From the NCBI GenBank assembly GCA_002862165.1, contig PKCL01000498.1:1-16268 (forward strand): a DNA stretch of 16,268 bases, given 5' to 3'. Under the pieces are notes generated by a model that did no database searches, had not been told where the DNA came from, and saw only the letters and a list, made by a program, of their open reading frames with translations. The position numbers were made by a program, and so were the translations under genes. Below are positions 1 to 8,106 of the stretch, piece after piece. The stretch's first letter is position 1. Each line of letters opens with the position of its first letter. This DNA comes from Planctomycetaceae bacterium (GTDB lineage: Bacteria; Planctomycetota; Planctomycetia; Pirellulales; UBA1268).

Positions 1-96
1 GCTGAAATACTTATTGATCGCGGCTCATCTCAACTGGTGCGTGCCCGGCAAAGCGCAGATGAAATTTTTTCTGGAGAATATATCCCAAAGACATAA
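1..96 (+). CDS. 3' end of an unidentified gene (partial)
   Basis: An open frame runs from the first base of the window to a TAA at 94-96 and encodes the last 31 residues of a protein that begins outside the window. The tail is mixed charged and hydrophobic, ending in the residues GEYIPKT, and I do not recognise the family. A second + frame is also open, to about 122, so the assignment rests only on the more protein-like composition of this frame. No terminator is evident downstream. The next 245 bases up to the ferredoxin start hold only a short direct repeat (GGACAT twice, 155-169) and a weak 6-bp hairpin. Confidence 0.4.
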   Translation, partial: AEILIDRGSSQLVRARQSADEIFSGEYIPKT

Positions 97-341
97 GTCA
101 TCTCTCGGTCGATTCCAAACATAAAGAAAGCCACGACACACCGGGAAATGGCAAGGACATTCGGGACATTGTCCTCTCCTCTGGCTACATCATGTTTTGG
201 GACAATTTCATTAAATCCAGTATTTTAAGCGGCTCAATCCACCTCAATCTCGATGCCTGATAATTCGATTTGGTCGGAGGATTTCTCACGGCTACAATAC
301 AGAGGTTCAGGTTTCCCCACCAAATTCCGATAGTAAGTCAT

Positions 342-734
342 ATGGCAAAACAAGGTCCTAGAAAAAAGCTTCCGAAGGAACTTGCGGTTATTAATGCGGA
401 TAACTGCACCGGCTGCGAGAGCTGTCTCGAAGTCTGCCCCGTTGATTGCATTTTCAAAGTGCAGCAATACGACCAATTCCACAACCTCCAAAGTTGGTGT
501 GAGATCGATATTGAGCGATGCGTTGGTTGTGAGGTTTGTGTACATATTCCTGGTAAAAAAACGAATCCGTATGACCTCAAGGTCTGCCCTTGGGATGCGA
601 TTGAGATGGTGCCTACAGAGGAAGTCGCTGTTGCTGTTGCCGAAATGGGCGGGCCACCAGAATACGTTCAGGAAAATTGGGAACGTCTTGTCGATACGGC
701 CCAGCACCTTGCCGAACTGAAAGCTGCGAAATAG
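342..734 (+). CDS. Ferredoxin with two 4Fe-4S clusters, second motif with an insert
   Basis: This encodes a 130-residue soluble electron carrier. Two cysteine motifs are visible. The first, CTGCESCLEVCP near residues 22-33, is canonical CxxCxxCxxxCP. The second starts CVGCEVC and reaches its last cysteine only after 15 residues containing PGKK, so 12 residues are inserted into the usual CxxxCP spacing. This pattern agrees with ferredoxins I recall from Planctomycetota. The C-terminal 40 residues are helical and charged (GGPPEYVQENW...). The ATG at 342 is chosen because MAKQGPRKKLPKE is a typical N-terminus of this group; an in-frame TTG at 270 would add 24 unlikely residues. No clear SD precedes 342. 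The redox partner is unknown because no oxidoreductase lies next to it in the window. Confidence 0.88.
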   Translation: MAKQGPRKKLPKELAVINADNCTGCESCLEVCPVDCIFKVQQYDQFHNLQSWCEIDIERCVGCEVCVHIPGKKTNPYDLKVCPWDAIEMVPTEEVAVAVAEMGGPPEYVQENWERLVDTAQHLAELKAAK

Positions 735-773
735 ACCGGCTTAGAAATCTTTCAGCGAATTGTGATATTCCTT

Positions 774-800
774 TGCGATTCTCGACCACGGCTGTATAGT
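774..800 (+). promoter_or_regulatory. Possible sigma-70-type promoter before dprA
   Basis: TTGCGA (774-779) and TATAGT (795-800) are separated by 15 bases, with TG directly before the second box. Transcription would start near 807, in the 104-base gap after the ferredoxin gene. This would leave the in-frame GTG at 799 outside the mRNA and supports the ATG at 838 as the dprA start. The spacing is two bases short of ideal, so this is tentative. Confidence 0.3.
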
Positions 801-837
801 GTACATAAATACACATCTCGTGCCGCTAGGTCACATC

Positions 838-1995
838 ATGTTCGAATTGCAAGTTCAGAAAGATACAACTCTCCCTCGTGATCAACTCTTACTTGATCGA
901 ATCAAACTCTCTGCTGTACCAGGCCTTGGGCCAGCCCTCCGGCATCGCCTCATCTCTAAGTTTGGCTCAGTGTCGAACATTTTTGAGCAAAGCGTATCGT
1001 CACTCCAAAGTGTTCGCGGCGTTGGCAACAACCTAGCATCTACCATTTTCAGAAACAGAACGAGCACAAAGGCCTCACGCATTCTTGATGAATGCAAGCA
1101 ACATGGCATCGATGTTTTGTTGGATACCGATCCCGAATTCCCGGAACTCCTTTCACACATTCCTGACCCACCCGACATGCTCTTCATTCGTGGTGCATTC
1201 AAGCCTTGCGATAGGATGGCATTTGCTATTGTTGGCGCTCGACACGCTACTACTGCAGGGCACCGGATCGCAAAAACTTTTGCAAACGGCCTTGCCCGTG
1301 CTGGTTTAACTATCGTGAGTGGTCTTGCTCGAGGCATTGATGCAGCCGCACATCATGAGGCAATCCGTGCTAGTGGACGGACAATTGCAGTCTTAGGAAG
1401 TGGCTTATGCAATATCTACCCACGCGAGCATGCTCGTTTAGTTGAAGAAATTGTTCATCATGGATGTGTAATGAGTGAGGTTCCACCCTCAACCCCACCA
1501 CAAGCGGCAGCTTTTCCAAGGCGAAACAGAATTGTTTCGGGGCTCTGCGTTGGCACTCTTGTCATTCAGGCTTCAGAGCGATCTGGTGCATTAATAACAG
1601 CACGACTGGCAGGGGAACAGGGACGGGATGTTTTTGCTATTCCAGGTCCCATTGATTGCAGAATGTCCGCAGGATGCCATGGCCTCATACGTGATGGAGT
1701 TACTCTTGTAACGTGTGTCGATCAAATTCTTGATGAACTTGGACCGTTATATAAAAAAGCAACCTGTACTAGTGAGCATGAAGTCCACCACCCAGCAGAA
1801 CAAAAACTGAATGAAATTGAACAACGTATACTTGCTGGAATTGATGCCACCTCAAATCAGAACAAAAGCACCACGATCGACGCCATTGTCGAATACACAA
1901 ATCTGGAACCTTCCCGTGTATTATCAGCGTGCTCTGCCCTCGAAATTCATCGAATTATTGTCCGTTTTCCTGGCAACATAATTAAACGTCGTTAA
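838..1995 (+). CDS. dprA: DNA-processing protein DprA
   Basis: DprA binds incoming single-stranded DNA during natural transformation and loads RecA on it; it is widely conserved also in species not known to be competent. The 385-residue product has the full family layout. A helix-hairpin-helix/SAM-like region (about 25-70) precedes the Rossmann-type DprA core (about 115-300), which shows IVGARHAT, SGLARGIDAAAH, FPRRNRIVSGL and SGALITAR. A C-terminal winged-helix-like segment follows (about 320-385). The ATG at 838 has a short AGG about eight bases upstream; an in-frame GTG at 799 would add 13 residues but overlaps a candidate -10 box. prfB follows on the same strand after 87 bases, so the two may be co-transcribed. 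Nothing looks truncated. Confidence 0.95.
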   Translation: MFELQVQKDTTLPRDQLLLDRIKLSAVPGLGPALRHRLISKFGSVSNIFEQSVSSLQSVRGVGNNLASTIFRNRTSTKASRILDECKQHGIDVLLDTDPEFPELLSHIPDPPDMLFIRGAFKPCDRMAFAIVGARHATTAGHRIAKTFANGLARAGLTIVSGLARGIDAAAHHEAIRASGRTIAVLGSGLCNIYPREHARLVEEIVHHGCVMSEVPPSTPPQAAAFPRRNRIVSGLCVGTLVIQASERSGALITARLAGEQGRDVFAIPGPIDCRMSAGCHGLIRDGVTLVTCVDQILDELGPLYKKATCTSEHEVHHPAEQKLNEIEQRILAGIDATSNQNKSTTIDAIVEYTNLEPSRVLSACSALEIHRIIVRFPGNIIKRR

Positions 1996-2082
1996 CTGCA
2001 TAAGCCAAAAGAAACATGTCTGCTCCGTAGAAAACAAACCAACTCTTTGTCTGAGGTCATGCCGCACCATACAATCTGCCGC

Positions 2083-3205
2083 ATGGATACAACACTCTTT
2101 CATCGTGTAGAAGAAGTCTGTGGCCGCCTCCTTCAACTACGAGACTCTCTTTGACTATGCTGGTCGTACCAAATCAGCAGCTAAACTTGAAAACCAGATG
2201 TCTCAATCTGATTTCTGGAACGACAGTGATACAGCGCAAAGTACTGTTGCCGAACTCAAGCAGTTAAACACCATCCTGAAGCCCCTTGATGAATCAATTT
2301 CGGCTGCAGGTGATCTGGAAGCACTTGTAGAACTTGTTAAAGAAGATGATTCATTAGAGCCCGAACTGTCTGCTGAGGTGACTCGTGTTGAACAGCTTAT
2401 TGATCAGCTGGAATTAACTTCTCTCCTAAGCGGGCCCCATGATTCTTGCGATGCACTCGTGTCAATTCATGCTCGAGATGGCGGTACAGATGCGAATGAT
2501 TGGGCAGAGATGATGTTACGAATGTACTCTGCCTGGGCGAACAAAAGAGAATTCCGTCTTGAATTACTCGACAGGCAAGACGATGACGTAGCTGGCATCC
2601 AGAATGCCACCGTTGCAATAAGGGGGCCATGGGCGTATGGATATTTACGTGGTGAGATGGGCATTCACCGACTCGTTCGAATTAGCCCCTTTAACGCTGA
2701 AGGAAAACGGCAAACGAGTTTTGCTGCCGTGGATGTTTCTCCGGAAATAAGCGATGAAGACCCTGATGTTGAAATAAAAGATGAAGACATCCGAGAGGAT
2801 GTCTTTCGAGCAAGTGGTGCCGGTGGCCAGCATGTCAATAAGACGTCGAGTGCTATCCGGATCACTCACTTTCCAAGTGGAATTGTGGTTCAATGTCAAA
2901 GCGAGCGTAGTCAACATAAAAACAGAGCCACTGCCATCAAAATGTTGCGGTCTCGACTCGCTCGACTCGAAGAAGAAAAACGTGAAGCTGAGCAACTCGC
3001 GAAATACAAACTTCAACCAAAGACTGGTTTTGGCTCACAAATTAGAAATTATTTTCTTCACCCTGACCAACGCGTAAAAGACCAGCGAACAGGGCATTAT
3101 GTGGGCAACTTCCAGAGTGTTCTCGATGGCAATCTTGACGGTTTCCTTGATGCCTTTCTGCGGTGGAAAGCCTCTGATTCGGCTCCTGCCCCTGTTGACG
3201 AGTGA
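2083..3205 (+). CDS. prfB: Peptide chain release factor 2, with programmed +1 frameshift
   Basis: RF2 recognises UGA and UAA stop codons and triggers peptide release. The gene is join(2083..2151, 2153..3205), giving 373 residues, close to the usual 365. Codons 1-23 (MDTTLFHR...LRDSL) lie in one frame and end at CTT TGA; skipping T2152 continues as DYAGRTKSAAK in the next frame, exactly where E. coli RF2 shifts. The stop-recognition tripeptide SPF is at about 201-203, and GGQ, which enters the peptidyl-transferase centre, at about 247-249 within SGAGGQHVNKTSS. Reading only the long frame from 2120 would give a false N-terminus. An in-frame ATG at 2059 would add eight residues (MPHHTICR). No clear SD precedes either start. 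Low RF2 levels are expected to favour the shift and so autoregulate synthesis. Confidence 0.95.
2149..2155 (+). promoter_or_regulatory. prfB +1 frameshift site CTT TGA C
   Basis: The heptamer CTTTGAC places CUU in the P site and UGA, in its weak UGAC context, in the A site. The peptidyl tRNA-Leu can slip onto UUU and GAC is read next. This is the same slippery heptamer as in E. coli prfB. The internal SD-like AGGGGG that E. coli has three bases before CUU is not present here; the nearest purine-rich bases are CGAGA at 2140-2144, so the stimulatory element looks weak. Confidence 0.9.
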
Positions 3206-3285
3206 GCCCGCGGTCTCTGACTGGACGTTTCTCCTCAGGCAGGATACAGTCGAGTTAACTACAAATCAATTTCTATAGGATTCAC

Positions 3286-3507
3286 ATGGCGGAAAAAGAA
3301 CAAGCTCTTGAGGTCGAAGGCGTTGTTACCCAAGCATTAGCAAACACCCGATTCCGAGTTCAAATTGAGGGCGGACACATCGTCAATGCTCACGTGGCCG
3401 GAAAAATGCGAAAGAATTTCATCCGGATCGTTCCTGGAGATAAGGTTAAGGTTGAATTATCTCCTTACGACCTCACAAAGGGCCGAATAACGTTCCGTGA
3501 ACGCTAG
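3286..3507 (+). CDS. infA: Translation initiation factor IF-1
   Basis: IF-1 is the small single-domain factor that occupies the ribosomal A site during 30S initiation. The 73-residue product matches the family end to end: a short charged start, the OB-fold strands (EVEGVVTQALANTRFRVQIE), then HVAGKMRKNFIRI, PGDKVKVELSPYDLTKGRI and a terminal FRER. Length is typical (71-74). A TAGGA at 3276-3280 sits five bases before the ATG and serves as SD. It follows prfB by 80 bases on the same strand, making a small translation-factor pair, and converges on tex with only 27 bases between stop codons. Confidence 0.97.
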   Translation: MAEKEQALEVEGVVTQALANTRFRVQIEGGHIVNAHVAGKMRKNFIRIVPGDKVKVELSPYDLTKGRITFRER

Positions 3508-3534
3508 AGCGTAGTCGTGAGGAATTTGACAAGA

Positions 3535-6345
3535 CTACTGAGCAGGCTCTTCTGAAGAACCCTCACTAGATTGCTGTTCATGAGGTGCCTCATTTGAGTC
3601 ATGAACTTTGGACGAGGGCGCTTGTGTGGAGCCGTCTGTTTCAAGTGCAGTTGTATCTTTGGCCGGCATAGCCTCTGCGACAACTTCTACAGCCGAGGGC
3701 TGCTCTTCTTTACTGTCCGTTACTGATACTGTTGATGAAGGAGTACCGAGATCTTCTCGGTCAACATTGCTTGTTACCGTTTTTTTTAATGCAGTTTCTT
3801 GCGTTTCACTGTCTTTCTTTTGCTTCTTTTTAGGATTTTTATCCAAGTTGTCATCGGCACCTGTTTGAATATCAAAAAACTGTTTTAAATCACCGAATGT
3901 TCGTAATGGCTCCTGACCGGTCTTCATTTCTGCAGTAATAGCTTTCTTTGCCTTACGATCCGGACGAGATGTGTATGTGCGAGGTCCACGAAATTGCTTT
4001 CTTCCTTTTCTTTCATGCTCTCTAGAATTTCGATGACCACGTCCATTTTTTACACTCTTAGACTCTCCTGAATTTTTCTGTAACGTACCTTCAACGGATT
4101 TCTTTTTAGAATTCTGCTGCCGGCCCCTGCTTGCTCCATGGACCGGCTTTGTACCAGGCTTAATCATGGTCAAGGCTACACGGCGACGAGTTTTATCGAG
4201 TTCGAGAACCCAGACCCTGACTGCTTGGCCAACAACAACTGCTGCGTGTGGATCCCGTATGAACCCGCTTGAAAGCTGACTGACGTGCACAAGCCCACTG
4301 TCGTGCAAACCGATATCAACGAAAACGCCAAAATCAACAACATTTAACACCGATCCTCGTAGTTCCATACCGACCTCAAGGTCCTCAAACTTAAGCACAC
4401 CCTGCTTAAACAGAGGCTCAGGAAGATCCTCACGTGGATCCCGACCTGGACGAACGAATTGCTCAACAATATCAGCAAGCAATAATCGCCCAACACCTAA
4501 TTCATCAGCCACCGCGGAAAGATCAATTTTACTCACCGCATCAGTAATTTTTTGGTGTTTATCACGATCGACCAATTCGGCCGACGATGTATCCATTTTT
4601 TCCAGCAGTCGTTCGGCAACTTGATAGCTTTCCGGATGAATTCGTGTCGAATCAAGTGGATTCATACCGTCAGCTATTTTCAAAAAACCAACTGCTTGCA
4701 CAAATGCCGCATCACCAAAACCAGGCACCTCACGAAACTGTTCTCGCGAAGTAAACGGACCCTTCGCAGCACGCCATTCAATAATGCCTTTTGCAACAGC
4801 CTGATTCAGACCAGCCACATAACGCAACAGTGCCGGACTCGCAGTATTCACATCAACGCCGACATAATTAACACAACCTTCAACTACTGCATCGAGTGAT
4901 GTGTGAAGATGTCGCGCTTTGACGTCATGCTGATACAGACCAACTCCAATATTTGCTGGCTCAATTTTTACAAGCTCTGAGAGCGGATCGAGCAATCGAC
5001 GACCAATTGAAACTGCGCCCCGAAATGCTGCTTCAAAATCTGGTAATTCCTCGCGTGCATATTGACTTGTAGAATAGACACTCGCTCCTGCCTCATTCAC
5101 AATCACATACGCAATATCATCTTCTTTTAATTCACCAACTATGAGTTCTGACAGCAAGGACTCTACTTCTCTCCCCGCCGTTCCGTTTCCAACCGCAATC
5201 ACCTTACAACCGTGCTCACGAACCAGTTCAATAACTCGAGAACCTGCTGCTTTTTTCTGTTCTGCTTTACCAACGATATGCAGAATGTCATGAGCCAACG
5301 GATTGCCGCAAGAATCAAGCACTACCGCTTTGCAACCACTCTTAAAGCCAGGGTCGATTGCAAGAACAATTCGGCCGGTAACCATAGGCTGCAACAAAAG
5401 GTTTCTTAAGTTGCGAGCGAAAACTGCAATCGCGTGCTCTTCGGACGCATCAGTCATCTCCCGCCGCACCTCACGTTCAAGACTCGGCAAAATCAATCGT
5501 GAAAGTGCATCACGGCAGCAACCTTTAAGAAATTCCACGTGAGGATGACCCGCAGTAATAACTAATTCATCAGCTATTTTCTGAATTTCTTCTGTTGGCC
5601 CCTCGATACGGACTCGCAAAACCTTTGCTCTTTCTCCTCGATTCATTGCCAGAACACGATGAGGTGGGACTTTCTGAAGATGCTCATCGAAATCGAAATA
5701 ATCTCGAAAATGTTTCGCTGTTTTAGTTAGTGCTTTGCCAGGTGTTTCAATCCGCAGGCTGCGAAGTCGCCCCTTCTGAAACAGAAGTTTACGCAAACGC
5801 TGCCTTACATCAGCTCGAGAACTAAAAAGATCTGCAATGATATGACCCACGCCAAGCAAGGCATCTGCTGCAGAGGCAACACCAGAGTCGTCATCGACAA
5901 AATCTGCTGCCCTTTTCTCTAAATCTTCCGCCTGAGAATCTGCCGCGAGTATCTCGTTCGCAAGTGGCTCTAACCTTTTTTGTTTTGCTTGCTCTGCAAG
6001 GGAGAGGCGCTTGGGTTTAAAAGGAAGATAGAGATCTTCGAGTATTTTTGTACTCTCAGCCGCATCGATTGCCTCTTGTAGTTCAGAGGTAAGTCTGCCC
6101 TGCCCATCAATGGTTCGAAGAATAGTCTGTTTTCGGTCAGCTAATTGGCGAGCTCTACCTACAGCATCAGTGATACTTCGAAGTTGCAGTTCATCGAGGC
6201 CCCCTGTTTGGTCTCGACGATATCGTGTGATGAAGGGGACAGTGTTCCCTTCATCGAGTAATTGCACTGCAGCAAGAATACCCAACTCGGGCAGTCCTAG
6301 CCGCTTCGCGATTTTTCCTAAGTCAATGACGGTCGTGGAACCCAT
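3535..6345 (-). CDS. tex: Tex family transcription/RNA-binding protein with long disordered tail
   Basis: Tex proteins are nucleic-acid-binding factors linked to transcription. The order of domains is typical: an N-terminal helical Tex region (about 1-320), a YqgF/RNase H-like domain (about 325-460, with AIDPGF, VIAVGNGTAGRE and NEAGASVYSTS), helix-hairpin-helix motifs (about 490-570, including VPGFGDAAFVQAVGFL) and an S1 RNA-binding domain (about 655-728, GSVLNVVDFGVFVDIG). The usual family length is 720-785; this one has 936 residues because about 208 follow the S1 domain. That tail is Lys/Arg-rich at 730-805, contains the patch RTFGDLKQFFDIQ near 815-827, and is then acidic and Ser/Thr/Glu-rich to the end. 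The ATG at 6345 opens MGSTTVIDLGKIAKRL, a normal Tex start. Confidence 0.95.
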   Translation of the reverse strand: MGSTTVIDLGKIAKRLGLPELGILAAVQLLDEGNTVPFITRYRRDQTGGLDELQLRSITDAVGRARQLADRKQTILRTIDGQGRLTSELQEAIDAAESTKILEDLYLPFKPKRLSLAEQAKQKRLEPLANEILAADSQAEDLEKRAADFVDDDSGVASAADALLGVGHIIADLFSSRADVRQRLRKLLFQKGRLRSLRIETPGKALTKTAKHFRDYFDFDEHLQKVPPHRVLAMNRGERAKVLRVRIEGPTEEIQKIADELVITAGHPHVEFLKGCCRDALSRLILPSLEREVRREMTDASEEHAIAVFARNLRNLLLQPMVTGRIVLAIDPGFKSGCKAVVLDSCGNPLAHDILHIVGKAEQKKAAGSRVIELVREHGCKVIAVGNGTAGREVESLLSELIVGELKEDDIAYVIVNEAGASVYSTSQYAREELPDFEAAFRGAVSIGRRLLDPLSELVKIEPANIGVGLYQHDVKARHLHTSLDAVVEGCVNYVGVDVNTASPALLRYVAGLNQAVAKGIIEWRAAKGPFTSREQFREVPGFGDAAFVQAVGFLKIADGMNPLDSTRIHPESYQVAERLLEKMDTSSAELVDRDKHQKITDAVSKIDLSAVADELGVGRLLLADIVEQFVRPGRDPREDLPEPLFKQGVLKFEDLEVGMELRGSVLNVVDFGVFVDIGLHDSGLVHVSQLSSGFIRDPHAAVVVGQAVRVWVLELDKTRRRVALTMIKPGTKPVHGASRGRQQNSKKKSVEGTLQKNSGESKSVKNGRGHRNSREHERKGRKQFRGPRTYTSRPDRKAKKAITAEMKTGQEPLRTFGDLKQFFDIQTGADDNLDKNPKKKQKKDSETQETALKKTVTSNVDREDLGTPSSTVSVTDSKEEQPSAVEVVAEAMPAKDTTALETDGSTQAPSSKVHDSNEAPHEQQSSEGSSEEPAQ

Positions 6346-6462
6346 CCGCCCCGCCGGTTTTCATACAGTAAAGAAATGTAGCCCTCGAGCAAATTGGCAT
6401 TCAGTGCTGATTTTCAAAAAATTCACCGCAATCTAAATAACAATTACTTGAAGACTAGCGAT

Positions 6463-6545
6463 CTTGTTCTTCCCGACCAGAACACCATTTTTACGATGAC
6501 GTTTTGGAACAAAAGAACAAGGGTACGGTGCGGAACAAACCGCAC
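6463..6545. repeat. Cluster of inverted and direct repeats in non-coding DNA
   Basis: The stretch between the tex and aminotransferase starts (6346-6811) holds no convincing gene. Within it, CTTGTTCTT (6463-6471) is perfectly complementary to AAGAACAAG (6513-6521). TTTTG/CAAAA (6502-6506 and 6510-6514) forms a small hairpin, and GTGCGG/CCGCAC (6528-6533 and 6540-6545) forms a 6-bp stem with an AACAAA loop. GAACAA occurs three times in the same direction (6507, 6515, 6533) and once inverted (6465-6470). The arrangement could be regulator binding sites or a structured RNA; no known family is recognised. Confidence 0.4.
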
Positions 6546-6602
6546 GACTATTCCGATGAATGTAGAGTGCAATGGGTGGCGTTGTCAAACCACCAAGCCT
6601 GC

Positions 6603-6636
6603 CCAAGCTTCCCGTTCTTACTCCTGCAAAGCTTGG
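6603..6636. repeat. 8-bp perfect inverted repeat CCAAGCTT/AAGCTTGG
   Basis: CCAAGCTT at 6603-6610 and AAGCTTGG at 6629-6636 are separated by 18 bases. Each arm itself contains the palindrome AAGCTT. The pair ends two bases before a TTGACA box, a position suited to an operator or an upstream activator site. No U-tract follows it on the + strand, so it does not look like a terminator. Confidence 0.4.
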
Positions 6637-6638
6637 TC

Positions 6639-6667
6639 TTGACACTCAACCCACTTGCAAAATATTC
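6639..6667 (+). promoter_or_regulatory. Possible promoter for the DegT aminotransferase gene
   Basis: A perfect -35 consensus TTGACA (6639-6644) is followed after 17 bases by ATATTC (6662-6667), a weak -10; TATTCA with an 18-base spacer is the alternative. This would give a 5' leader of about 140 bases before the ATG at 6812. The -35 is strong and correctly placed, but the -10 is poor, so confidence is limited. Confidence 0.35.
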
Positions 6668-6701
6668 ACCCTCTACTGATACGCAAGGCTCTGCAGGGCA
6701 G

Positions 6702-6713
6702 AAAATCGATTTT
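6702..6713. repeat. 12-bp palindrome AAAATCGATTTT
   Basis: This perfect palindrome lies about 100 bases before the aminotransferase start and downstream of the proposed promoter. Its size and symmetry fit a dimeric regulator site, but AT-rich palindromes of this length can also arise by chance. Confidence 0.3.
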
Positions 6714-6811
6714 TCGAACTGGAGAGCCGGGATCAAACATGACGATTTACATACTAAATGGCGGATCTTCTGCCGAAACGAGCCCTGCTGAACAGTGGAG
6801 ACAATGAAGCA

Positions 6812-8083
6812 ATGACATCCGGCCCTAGTTCAGACTCAACAGGCTTTCTCCCAAACGTTCCTCTCCTCGCCATAGATCGCCAAAATGGCCCACTTCGAGA
6901 ACAGTTTCGCCAAGTCATGGATGATGTCTGTGATTCAGGTCGCTTTGTTCTTGGACCAGATGTAACAGCTTTGGAGGAAGAGCTCTCAAAGATTCTCGAT
7001 GTCCCGCATGTTATCGGCTGCGCATCAGGGAGCGATTCTCTCTTACTCGCACTCATGGCCATCAATATCCAGCCAGGTGAAGAGGTCATCCTCCCGAGTT
7101 ATACATTTTTCGCAACAGCAAGCGCAGTAACGCGGCTCGGCGGTGTACCAATATTTGCTGATATTGATCCAAGTACATTTCTCATTGATCCTGATGATCT
7201 TCGCCGCAGAATCACTTCTCGAACGCGCGCTATTATCCCCGTACATCTCTTTGGGCAAACTGTGGATATGGATGCGATACTGCCTATTGCTGAGCAGGCA
7301 GGAGTTCCTATTATCGAAGATGCGGCTCAGTCCGTGCTATCAACTTGGCATGGGAAGTGCAGTGGTGGACTCGGTGATATAGGATGCTTTAGTTTTTACC
7401 CGACAAAAAACCTTGGTGGATTTGGTGATGGAGGCTTTCTCACTACGACACGTGATGATCTCGCTGAATCACTCCGAAAACTTCGAGTTCATGGCATGGA
7501 GCCTCGCTATTATCACGATGTTGTTGGCATCAATAGTCGGCTTGACTCACTTCAAGCCGCTGTCCTTCGCATTAAACTCCCGCTTCTGGATGATTGGACG
7601 AATCAACGAGCACAAAATGCTATTCGATATACAGAAATGTTCAATCATTGTGAACTTCATGATGCTATTACGTCACCAAAAATTGATACTCGCGGAAGGC
7701 ATGTATGGAACCAATATGTTATTCGTGTTGCAGATGGAAAGCGAGATGCCCTGCGAGAGCATTTGACGGCGTCTGGTGTTGGGACAGAAATTTATTATCC
7801 TGTTCCGCTCCACTTACAAAAATGCTTCGATAACTTTGGCTGGAAAATGGGTGATCTTCCAATCACCGAATATGCAGCCAAAGAAACACTTGCTCTCCCA
7901 ATTTTTGCCGAACTTACACCAGCAGAGCAAGCTACCGTTGTTGGTCGAATAGCCGAATTCTTTGGCAGATCACCAGTACCGGAAGAATTCGAAGGCATGG
8001 ACAAAGGCTCCGATGCAATAGGACAACCTCAACATGTTAAACGAACTGGGCTTATTGGTCGTGCTGACGACGTCCGGTGCTAA
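6812..8083 (+). CDS. DegT/DnrJ/EryC1/StrS-family PLP aminotransferase
   Basis: Enzymes of this family transfer an amino group to keto-sugars bound to a nucleotide, usually for surface polysaccharide or glycan building; some members act as dehydratases. In the 423-residue product the PLP-binding lysine is K199 in SFYPTKNLGG, and D170 in PIIEDAAQ contacts the cofactor ring. ASGSDSLLLAL (71-81), GINSRLDSLQAAVL (239-252), HVWNQYVIR (297-305) and YYPVPLHLQKCF (328-339) are family hallmarks typical of sugar aminotransferases such as WbpE. K199 argues for aminotransferase over dehydratase. A tail of about 40 residues (386-423) extends past the fold. The ATG at 6812 follows GGAG by 11 bases; an in-frame ATG at 6758 adds 18 residues and has no SD. 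No other sugar gene is adjacent, so the substrate cannot be named. Confidence 0.92.
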   Translation: MTSGPSSDSTGFLPNVPLLAIDRQNGPLREQFRQVMDDVCDSGRFVLGPDVTALEEELSKILDVPHVIGCASGSDSLLLALMAINIQPGEEVILPSYTFFATASAVTRLGGVPIFADIDPSTFLIDPDDLRRRITSRTRAIIPVHLFGQTVDMDAILPIAEQAGVPIIEDAAQSVLSTWHGKCSGGLGDIGCFSFYPTKNLGGFGDGGFLTTTRDDLAESLRKLRVHGMEPRYYHDVVGINSRLDSLQAAVLRIKLPLLDDWTNQRAQNAIRYTEMFNHCELHDAITSPKIDTRGRHVWNQYVIRVADGKRDALREHLTASGVGTEIYYPVPLHLQKCFDNFGWKMGDLPITEYAAKETLALPIFAELTPAEQATVVGRIAEFFGRSPVPEEFEGMDKGSDAIGQPQHVKRTGLIGRADDVRC

Positions 8084-8106
8084 TAACAAATTGAAAAACA
8101 ACGCAT

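Noticed and set aside
154..175. AGGACA/TGTCCT hairpin after the first partial gene
   Set aside because: It has only a 6-bp stem, a 10-base loop and no T tract, too weak to call a terminator.
270..341. TTG-initiated N-terminal extension of the ferredoxin
   Set aside because: The 24 extra residues do not look like family sequence, and ATG 342 gives the typical MAKQGPRKKLPKE start.
2120..2152. A prfB start at 2120 in the long frame
   Set aside because: It would replace the conserved N-terminus with unrelated residues; the upstream 23 codons plus CTT TGA C match the known RF2 recoding site.
3511..3538. GTAGTC/GACTAC inverted repeat between infA and tex stop codons
   Set aside because: It has a 6-bp stem with a 16-base loop, no T tract on either side, and it runs into the tex stop codon; probably chance.
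3608..3868. Open + strand frame opposite the tex tail, with a hydrophobic C-terminus
   Set aside because: It is antisense to low-complexity Glu/Lys/Ser codons, which produce Phe/Leu/Ser-rich shadows. It has no SD and no recognisable domain.
6394..6736. Several frames of 60-95 codons in the tex/aminotransferase spacer
   Set aside because: None has an SD, a domain or protein-like composition, and they overlap each other on both strands and the repeat cluster.
6739..6807. 22-codon frame (MTIYILNGGSSAETSPAEQWRQ without its last two residues in most alignable part) just before the aminotransferase ATG
   Set aside because: It ends five bases before the ATG at 6812, which would suit a leader peptide, but its own SD is poor and nothing else supports it.
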